A stretch of DNA of 6,769 nucleotides from Anaerolineae bacterium (lineage in GTDB: Bacteria; Chloroflexota; Anaerolineae; Aggregatilineales; Phototrophicaceae): positions 1-6,769 of the forward strand of contig WGEI01000111.1 in the NCBI GenBank assembly GCA_015492875.1, written 5' to 3'. The notes under the pieces are model-generated. The model was given only the letters and a program-made list of their open reading frames with translations. It did not search any database and was not told where the DNA came from. Below, piece after piece: positions 1 to 4,496 of the stretch (positions within the stretch are counted from its first letter, which is position 1; each line of letters starts with the position of its first letter). The position numbers were made by a program, and so were the translations under genes.

Positions 1-260
1 GTACTATCGCCCAGTGCTGTGAGCATAATAATAGGTACAGTGCTATGCTGGCGTATCGTTTGGCAAACCTGCCACCCATCTAACCCCGGCATCATCACAT
101 CAAGCACGATGACATCCGGCTGGGAGACCAGCGCCATACTCAACCCCGTATGGCCATCATTCGCCACGCTGACACGATACCCCTTACGGCGAAACTCAGC
201 TTTCAAAGGCTCTGTGAGCTTCACTTCATCATCAATCAACAGCACATGAGCTTGGCTCAT
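1..260 (-). CDS. Response regulator, receiver domain (partial, C-terminus outside window)
   Basis: This is the N-terminal 86 codons of a two-component response regulator; the rest lies beyond the left edge. The receiver fold is clear. The acidic pair D10-D11 follows beta-1 (VLLIDDE), the phospho-acceptor is D54 in VLDVMMPGLDG, and the conserved Thr is T81 in IIMLTA. This loop style is typical of the OmpR/PhoB winged-helix class, but the output domain is not visible, so the class is inferred. The ATG at 260-258 is preceded by a strong GGAGGT (274-269). The gene starts only 18 bases after the stop of the haem-protein gene on the same strand, so it is probably the last visible member of that operon. 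A histidine kinase gene would be expected further left. An array of 11-bp-spaced direct repeats upstream of the operon is a candidate binding site for this protein. Confidence 0.93.
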   Translation of the reverse strand, partial: MSQAHVLLIDDEVKLTEPLKAEFRRKGYRVSVANDGHTGLSMALVSQPDVIVLDVMMPGLDGWQVCQTIRQHSTVPIIMLTALGDS

Positions 261-278
261 CTCTCACGACCTCCAAAT

Positions 279-1046
279 TCACTCCCGCACATCAGCAGGC
301 GGCATCGCGGTCACTTGTGCCGCTGATTTGGGGCGGCGGGCTTCATTAAGCGGGTGTTGGCGACGGCCTGCTGCGGGCTTAGCACGTTTATGCCCTTTAG
401 TTGATTTTACCTGACTTTTGCCAACCCGAACGCCAAGTAATATCAAGGTACTGCCGACACCAAGCGCCACTAATAGGCGAAACCCCAGCAAATCGCCATC
501 TGTCCCAGCAAATAGCCCATGCGCCGTCACCATGCCAAAACCAGCATAGCTGAGATAGTGGATGAGTTTCCACGCGCGGCGGCCAATGAACTTTTTCACC
601 GCAAAACTGGCACTGATAACCAGCATCAGCCAAAAAGCCAATGTGCCCAACCCCACGAACTCTGGACGATAAGGCCCCGTGAAGGGGATGAAAATATCGC
701 CCAGTGTATAGGTGAAATAGTCATCAAATAGCAGCAGCAAAGCATGCCCCAGCGCAAAAAGCACCGCCAGCCATGAAATGGTGCTGTGAATGGCCATCGA
801 AATGGGGCCAGGCGACCAGTCTTTAACAAATTGACTGCTGATGAATAACCCCCAAACCGTCGATGCCATCAGTAAAATATAGGCAATGAGGCCAGATGAG
901 CGCGTCAGATGCCACGCCAGTTTACTATCCTCAGAGAGATTGATATTGAACGAACCATCCTGAATCATGAATACAACGGATAATACAATAATGATCAAAC
1001 TCGCAACAATCACCAATAGATCACGGAGACGGTTTTCCTTGTTCAT
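279..1046 (-). CDS. Ferric-reductase-like transmembrane haem protein
   Basis: Encodes a 255-aa integral membrane protein of the ferric reductase-like transmembrane (FRD/NOX/MsrQ) superfamily, expected to carry electrons across the membrane on two b-type haems. Six hydrophobic segments can be seen at about residues 8-28, 50-72, 83-106, 131-152, 160-180 and 186-208. The probable haem ligands are H87 and H101 in helix 3 (14 apart) and H163 and H176 in helix 5 (13 apart), the same spacing as in NADPH oxidases. There is no FAD- or NAD-binding domain; the C-terminal ~47 residues are a basic, low-complexity tail, so electrons must come from a separate partner. I chose the ATG at 1046-1044 (MNKENRLRD) because AAAGGAG sits 6 bases upstream; a start at 1106 would translate through a terminator-like hairpin. 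The neighbouring ApbE gene supports a flavin/haem redox role. The exact substrate is unknown. Confidence 0.88.
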   Translation of the reverse strand: MNKENRLRDLLVIVASLIIIVLSVVFMIQDGSFNINLSEDSKLAWHLTRSSGLIAYILLMASTVWGLFISSQFVKDWSPGPISMAIHSTISWLAVLFALGHALLLLFDDYFTYTLGDIFIPFTGPYRPEFVGLGTLAFWLMLVISASFAVKKFIGRRAWKLIHYLSYAGFGMVTAHGLFAGTDGDLLGFRLLVALGVGSTLILLGVRVGKSQVKSTKGHKRAKPAAGRRQHPLNEARRPKSAAQVTAMPPADVRE

Positions 1047-1052
1047 GTCATG

Positions 1053-1059
1053 CTCCTTT
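1053..1059 (-). promoter_or_regulatory. Ribosome binding site of the ferric-reductase-like gene
   Basis: AAAGGAG on the minus strand lies 6 bases before the ATG at 1046. It decides the start against the in-frame ATGs at 1064 and 1106, neither of which has a comparable site. Confidence 0.75.
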
Positions 1060-1079
1060 CTCATGAAAATATGGGCAAG

Positions 1080-1103
1080 AAAAGGGGGCAGGAGACGCCC
1101 CCT
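1080..1103 (-). terminator. Candidate intrinsic terminator/attenuator between SH3b and haem-protein genes
   Basis: On the minus strand the sequence AGGGGGC-type arms at 1103-1097 and 1089-1083 form a perfect 7-bp GC-rich stem around a 7-base loop, followed immediately by TTTT-C-TT. The hairpin lies 28 bases downstream of the SH3b gene stop and about 35 bases upstream of the haem-protein start. As the tail is short and interrupted, partial readthrough (attenuation that lowers expression of the distal genes) is more likely than full termination. Confidence 0.55.
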
Positions 1104-1131
1104 CACTGGTGAGATTAGGTGAATTTACTGG

Positions 1132-2301
1132 TTAATCGTCGTCATACTCTTCGTCTTCGCGTTCTCCATGCTCATTTTCGTAGGCATCATCGTTATAGAA
1201 AGTTCCAGCAGGTGGCGCTGGCTGTACTACAGTTGTCGCTGCATCAGGCGTCACGATGATAACCGGCGCAGCTTCCGCTTCACGGTAGGGGATGTTATAG
1301 ACAGTCAAGCCGTCACATTCACCGCTGCGCACAATCACACTGCCCGCAACCCATGCCGAACCGGTATCTGTACCGACGACGAACCAGTTGCCCTGCGGGT
1401 TTTGGCCACCAATAGGATAGGTTTCGCCACGGTAGCCATAGCCAAGAACGGTATAGCCTGTGCCGGGGCCGCTACGCAGATTAACAGAGCTAGCCGCGAT
1501 GATGGCGTTACAAGCGGCGGCGGTCTGTGCCGTATCATTGGCAGGTGCACTAGTCCCAACAATCCCCATATCGCCGCTGTTATCGTCAGTATTTTCCACA
1601 ACTATCGGCGCAATCTCCTCTGTGACTTCTTCTTGTGGCACAACGGCAACACCGGCAACGACATCGCTGTTGAGGTTATTACCCAGAATGGTGAAAGTAT
1701 AATTCCCACCATCAACCAGCATATTGACTCCATCCACATGGCCATTATAGGCCGCCGCAACAACTTGCCCGTTTTCATCCACCACTTGCGCCGTTGCATT
1801 GGCGCCGGGGAATGTCGCTTGCACTAAACCATTTGCATTCTGCGGGATAGCTACCTCAACGCTACCGCCGGGTGCAGTGCTATTCAACGGCAAGGCAGCC
1901 TCTTGATTGAGCGTCACTTGCCCTTCAGTGAGTACAGGATTTGCGGGTATTGTCGTCATCTCAGACTTGGATTCAATACGCACATAGGCTTCCACAACAC
2001 CCGGCAAGCGCTCCACACGCACGGTATGCGTACCCGTATTTGGGGCAATGCTCAGCTCTAGATGATGCACACGCGGGTCGGTCATCAAAAAGACCACTTC
2101 ATTATTGCTATCGAGCATCGTCACCGACGCATCCTGCAAGTCTAACGAGACTACGCCAGACATATCCTGCGGCAAAGTAATGACAGCGTCGATAGAAGGC
2201 GAGGCATCATTCAAAGTGATGATGTCATCTTGTGCCAGCGCAGCGCCGCCGAAAACGAGCAGCAACGCGCTGAATGCTGCGAAAAGGATAAAACGTTTCA
2301 T
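1132..2301 (-). CDS. Secreted SH3b-domain protein with tandem beta-rich domains and acidic tail
   Basis: Encodes a 389-aa exported protein. Residues 1-23 form a signal peptide (hydrophobic core, cleavage predicted after ALA-23). Residues about 39-108 and 148-222 look like two copies of one beta-rich domain: ITLPQDMSGVVSLDLQ in the first aligns with VAIPQNANGLVQATFP in the second, and LDSNNEVV with VDENGQVV. A linker rich in E, T and A follows. Residues 264-329 are a bacterial SH3 (SH3b) domain with the hallmark VNLRSGPGTGY and a WVAG segment, bracketed by the only two cysteines, C264 and C329, which may pair. The last ~20 residues are strongly acidic (ends in DDD). SH3b domains commonly bind cell-wall or polysaccharide ligands; the acidic tail could bind cations. 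ATG at 2301 follows GGAGGT (2315-2310) located inside the end of the ApbE gene, 2 bases away, so the two are translated from one mRNA. Its role in the redox cluster is not known. Confidence 0.9.
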   Translation of the reverse strand: MKRFILFAAFSALLLVFGGAALAQDDIITLNDASPSIDAVITLPQDMSGVVSLDLQDASVTMLDSNNEVVFLMTDPRVHHLELSIAPNTGTHTVRVERLPGVVEAYVRIESKSEMTTIPANPVLTEGQVTLNQEAALPLNSTAPGGSVEVAIPQNANGLVQATFPGANATAQVVDENGQVVAAAYNGHVDGVNMLVDGGNYTFTILGNNLNSDVVAGVAVVPQEEVTEEIAPIVVENTDDNSGDMGIVGTSAPANDTAQTAAACNAIIAASSVNLRSGPGTGYTVLGYGYRGETYPIGGQNPQGNWFVVGTDTGSAWVAGSVIVRSGECDGLTVYNIPYREAEAAPVIIVTPDAATTVVQPAPPAGTFYNDDAYENEHGEREDEEYDDD

Positions 2302-2303
2302 GG

Positions 2304-3239
2304 TTAGTTACCTCCATCAAAATTTGATGATGAAATGAACGAAATGAAATCAGATGTCGCCAGCACAGCACCATCTTGTCGAATGACAAAGGCAGCGCCT
2401 TGCCAGCGAGAAGTCAGCCAGTCTAAACCGGCATTGCTCCCTAAAATCAGTACAGCTTTGGTATAGGCTTCGGCCAAAGTGGCCTCTGTATGGGCGATGG
2501 TCACGGTGAGGGCATCGGTCTCGGCACTAGCGCCCGTCATAGGGTTGATAATGTGATGCCGCATCGAGCCATCTTGGGCTTGCCAACGACGATAATCGAC
2601 CCCACTCGTCACCACAGCCATATCACAGGCGCTTATCGTGGCTACCGCCGCCCCATCCAGCGGATTTTCAACCTCCACCGGCCAACCTGCGAACTTTTGC
2701 GGCGCGCCACAGGCATACATATCACCGCCAATATCAATCAGGCACGCGCCCTCTTCTCCGGCTAGCCGCTTGGCCAGATATTGCGCCGACCAGCCTTTTG
2801 CGATACCGCCCAAATCGAGCGCACTGCCCTTAGGTATCCACACCTGCCGCTGCTTCAAGCGCAATTTAATATCACGCCAATCTGGGGCAGGTTGTGCCTG
2901 CTGCACTGCGGGCTGCGTGACGTTCTCAAAGCTGCGGTCATAACCATTCGCCAGCATCGCAGGCAAAATGAGGGGGTTATATAGCCCATCTGTGATGCGG
3001 GCGGCATTTTTTGCGGCATGGATGTTCTCTATTAGAATGTCGCTCACGGTGACCCACTCCCCAGCGCGGTTATTGAGCTGCATGAGTTCGCTATGGGGGC
3101 GGAAGCGTGAGAGATGCTGCTCTAGCCGTTCAACTTCTTGTGGCAATAGCTGGAGCAAATCCGCGCCACCTTCCGCCTGTAATTGGGCGTTAATCACGCA
3201 GCCCATCCCGTGAAAGCTGATGTGATATAAGTTGTTCAT
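2304..3239 (-). CDS. apbE: FAD:protein FMN transferase (ApbE family)
   Basis: Encodes a 311-aa ApbE-family flavin transferase. The family cleaves FAD and attaches FMN to a Thr/Ser of an acceptor protein. Visible family motifs in order: GMGC near residue 11, LSRFRPHSELMQLN at 43-56, LDLGGIAKGW at 141-150, IDIGGDMYACG at 168-178, VVTSGVDYRRW at 209-219 and HHIINPMTG at 228-236. The C-terminal metal-site segment, usually A-D-x-x-x-T-A, here reads AEAYTKA (256-262): Asp is replaced by Glu257 and Thr by Lys261. From memory, similar Glu/Lys versions occur in ApbE homologues next to ferric-reductase-like genes in Actinobacteria, so this may be a subfamily trait and not inactivation. No signal peptide is present, unlike many ApbE proteins, so it is probably cytoplasmic. 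The start overlaps the upstream stop as ATGA, with no Shine-Dalgarno of its own, suggesting translational coupling. Confidence 0.92.
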   Translation of the reverse strand: MNNLYHISFHGMGCVINAQLQAEGGADLLQLLPQEVERLEQHLSRFRPHSELMQLNNRAGEWVTVSDILIENIHAAKNAARITDGLYNPLILPAMLANGYDRSFENVTQPAVQQAQPAPDWRDIKLRLKQRQVWIPKGSALDLGGIAKGWSAQYLAKRLAGEEGACLIDIGGDMYACGAPQKFAGWPVEVENPLDGAAVATISACDMAVVTSGVDYRRWQAQDGSMRHHIINPMTGASAETDALTVTIAHTEATLAEAYTKAVLILGSNAGLDWLTSRWQGAAFVIRQDGAVLATSDFISFISSSNFDGGN

Positions 3240-3739
3240 CGGCTAGACCGTGTGCGCACTGGACGCGGCGCTGGAACTGGCTGCGGGGCCGGGGCAGCTT
3301 GTTGCTGGACAACAACCGGCGCAGGGGCTTGAATGACTTGCGGGGCCGGCGGTGCTTGCACCACTGGCGCAGGCGGTTGTATGGAGGTGTTCACTTGTAC
3401 GGGCGCCGAATTCACTGTTTGCTGTGTACCCTGATTACCCTGTACCGGTTGCGGCTGCCCCGGCTGGCGCAGAACCACAATGTTAGGGGATGTACGCAAG
3501 ACTTGTGTTGGGGTTGGCACGATGGTAGGCGTGCTCTCACTGGTGATGCTGTCAACAGCTTGTGTCGCTTCTGGCTGTTGTACGGTTGTGGCCGTATCCG
3601 TAGCGTTGTCATCAAAGTTGCCAAATGTGTTCTGATCTAAAACGGCGAGATTTTGCGCGCCGAATAAGGTCGCTACGGTACTACCGGTCACTAATGCTGC
3701 ACGAATGAGTAGTTTGCGTCCACGATCTGAATTGGCCAT
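3236..3739 (-). CDS. Pro/Gln/Ala-rich membrane-anchored or secreted protein
   Basis: Encodes a 167-aa protein I do not recognise as a named family. A positively charged N-terminus (RGRKLLIR) is followed by a hydrophobic stretch at about residues 10-34, which could be a signal peptide or a single membrane anchor. Residues 40-85 are rich in T, D and S; residues 90-160 are low-complexity P, Q, A and V with repeated PAPVV/QAPAP-type units; the tail is basic (RTRSSR). No domain and no cysteine or histidine cofactor ligands are visible. The ATG at 3739 has GGAGG 9-10 bases upstream. It is the first gene of the cluster and its TGA overlaps the ApbE start (ATGA), so it is coupled to the flavin transferase. 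Its architecture resembles the anchor-plus-linker part of an FMN-binding-domain protein without the domain itself; that comparison is inference only. Confidence 0.82.
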   Translation of the reverse strand: MANSDRGRKLLIRAALVTGSTVATLFGAQNLAVLDQNTFGNFDDNATDTATTVQQPEATQAVDSITSESTPTIVPTPTQVLRTSPNIVVLRQPGQPQPVQGNQGTQQTVNSAPVQVNTSIQPPAPVVQAPPAPQVIQAPAPVVVQQQAAPAPQPVPAPRPVRTRSSR

Positions 3740-3781
3740 GCTTGTTTTCCTCCAAAAATCTCAATCGGTCATCGTGACCTC

Positions 3782-3787
3782 ATCGTA
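3782..3787 (-). promoter_or_regulatory. Possible -10 element of the redox operon
   Basis: TACGAT on the minus strand matches 4 of 6 positions of TATAAT and lies 42 bases before the first start codon. No good -35 is found at 16-18 bases upstream; the heptamer array lies where an activator would sit. Two short perfect palindromes flank it (3767-3779, GGTCA-TCG-TGACC, and 3794-3806, AAGGC-ATC-GCCTT). The promoter call is tentative. Confidence 0.3.
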
Positions 3788-3807
3788 AAGGAAAAGGCAT
3801 CGCCTTG

Positions 3808-3867
3808 CTTGAACGTCTACTCAAATGCACCTTAAATGTGGCTTAAATCCTTCAGCTTCCCTTGAAT
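3808..3867. promoter_or_regulatory. Array of CTTAAAT-like heptamers: candidate response-regulator operator
   Basis: Plus-strand heptamers: CTTGAAC at 3808, CTCAAAT at 3820, CTTAAAT at 3831, CTTAAAT at 3842, CTTCAGC at 3850 and CTTGAAT at 3861. The three central units are spaced exactly 11 bp (7 + 4), and the last two are also 11 bp apart. Tandem direct half-sites about one helical turn apart are the known binding pattern of OmpR/PhoB-family dimers. The array lies 69-129 bases upstream of the first gene of an operon that encodes a response regulator, so autoregulation is a reasonable inference. Confidence 0.5.
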
Positions 3868-3963
3868 AGCGATGAAAGTGACCTCTACTCGCCCTTTATC
3901 GCCCCAATTTTCGCCCCATCCGAAACGCGCGAGTGAATACGCCTTCGCCCGTTCGCCCATCAT
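3832..3963 (-). CDS. Weak small ORF, 43 aa, hypothetical
   Basis: An ATG-initiated minus-strand frame of 43 codons, beginning MMGERAKAYS and ending LKDLSHI. It has no visible Shine-Dalgarno, overlaps the heptamer array at its 3' end and the TCGCCC repeats at its 5' end, and shows no domain. The residue mix (GWGENWGDKG in the middle) is not clearly random, so I record it, but the region is more likely regulatory DNA. It lies on the same strand as and ends 92 bases upstream of the redox operon. Confidence 0.15.
   Translation of the reverse strand: MMGERAKAYSLARFGWGENWGDKGRVEVTFIAIQGKLKDLSHI
3889..3958. repeat. Five TCGCCC direct repeats
   Basis: TCGCCC (GGGCGA on the other strand) occurs at 3889, 3899, 3911, 3945 and 3953, with the first three 10 and 12 bases apart. 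The copies fall in different reading frames, so codon usage does not explain them. They sit directly upstream of the heptamer array and may be protein-binding sites or a degenerate tandem repeat. Confidence 0.4.
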
Positions 3964-3967
3964 GGCT

Positions 3968-4148
3968 AATGAAGGCCACTATCGTTCTCGCTTCGCTTAG
4001 CTGGCTTGTTTGGATTTAGTAGGCCTCGCTCATTACCAACATGGCGTAGAATGATACGCTATCCTTTGAAGAGCGAAGTCTTTAGAGGAAATAATGGCGT
4101 TTGAAAAAGAGGTTACTTAGTGGCAATAGTCACCAGATACACAGTTGA
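3968..4148. other. Intergenic stretch with no recognisable gene
   Basis: I see no tRNA, hairpin-terminator or domain-bearing ORF here. A short frame starting at 4094 after GAGG stops after 8 codons (MAFEKEVT), and another starting GTG at 4120 stops after 21. Both could be debris of a decayed plus-strand gene whose end is the segment at 4149-4277. Confidence 0.4.
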
Positions 4149-4277
4149 CGGTTATATGACAGGTTGCTATCACCCTATGTATTAGGGACAGCTTTCATGA
4201 CCGTCATTGTGCTGGTACTGGCATCGGCCATAACGCTTTGGCTGGGGCATAAACTGCGCCAACGCAACGGGGGGTAA
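4149..4277 (+). pseudogene. Membrane-segment remnant or 26-aa single-helix small protein
   Basis: An open frame of 42 codons ends at TAA 4275-4277. It could be read in two ways. As a small protein it would start at ATG 4197 (26 aa, MTVIVLVLASAITLWLG then a basic HKLRQRNGG end), a typical single transmembrane helix with positive-inside tail, with a weak AGGGA upstream. Alternatively the whole segment, including SPYVLGTAF before that ATG, is the C-terminal end of a larger membrane protein whose upstream part is broken by stops in all frames. I favour the remnant, with low certainty, and cannot name the parent family. Confidence 0.3.
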
Positions 4278-4280
4278 TAG

Positions 4281-4400
4281 ATACTGTTGAATTAATTACA
4301 TTTTCTGTTTTTATATTTCACTCATATATTCACTAGAATAAGAATAAAAATTCTTTTGAAAATTAAATATATTGAAATTTTCATTTCTTAAGCTTTAACT
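4281..4400. other. AT-rich tract with small dyads upstream of the lectin gene promoter
   Basis: The base composition falls sharply to mostly A and T. It contains AAGAAT-AAAA-ATTCTT (4340-4355) and GAAAATT...AATTTTC (4358-4382, 11-base loop). Such dyads are expected by chance in AT-rich DNA, but the tract lies immediately upstream of a -35 box, where it could act as an UP-like element or mark the edge of acquired DNA. Confidence 0.45.
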
Positions 4401-4402
4401 GC

Positions 4403-4431
4403 TTGACAGTAATTAAAAACCCCCTGACAAT
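4403..4431 (+). promoter_or_regulatory. Sigma70-type promoter of the propeller/lectin gene
   Basis: A perfect TTGACA (4403-4408), a 17-base spacer and GACAAT (4426-4431, 4 of 6 matches to TATAAT). Transcription would begin near 4438 and give a leader of about 60 bases before the ATG at 4497. Confidence 0.6.
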
Positions 4432-4457
4432 AAATTTGTTGATAGCTACTTTCCGGC

Positions 4458-4478
4458 TATTATTACAACACAATAATA
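4458..4478 (+). promoter_or_regulatory. Perfect inverted repeat in the leader of the lectin gene
   Basis: TATTATT (4458-4464), 7-base spacer, AATAATA (4472-4478). It lies just after the predicted transcription start and ends 18 bases before the start codon, next to the AGAGAGGA ribosome site at 4481-4488. It could be an operator or a weak RNA hairpin near the ribosome site; low GC content makes chance possible. Confidence 0.35.
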
Positions 4479-4496
4479 TCAGAGAGGATCTATATA

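Noticed and set aside
1047..1106. Longer start for the ferric-reductase-like protein at 1106
   Set aside because: It would translate through the GC hairpin, adds a non-hydrophobic leader and lacks a ribosome site, whereas the ATG at 1046 has AAAGGAG at good distance.
1300..1330. A D-G-L-T sequence in the SH3b protein (residues 330-333) that resembles the start of a flavinylation motif
   Set aside because: The characteristic A-T/S with the acceptor residue does not follow (V-Y-N instead), and it lies just outside the SH3b domain and not in an FMN-binding domain.
1168..1827. Long plus-strand open frame opposite the SH3b gene (219 codons)
   Set aside because: It is antisense to a gene with signal peptide, SH3b motif and ribosome site; its product has no recognisable domain and is rich in R, H and C as expected for a shadow.
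3782..3806. AAGGC-ATC-GCCTT hairpin followed on the minus strand by a pyrimidine run, as a terminator
   Set aside because: The stem is only 5 bp and the tail is TTCCTTT; it lies in the operon's promoter/leader, where termination would silence the operon.
3968..4100. Possible tRNA or structured RNA in the divergent intergenic region
   Set aside because: No GTTCRA-type T-loop with matching acceptor stem and no extended pairing could be found.
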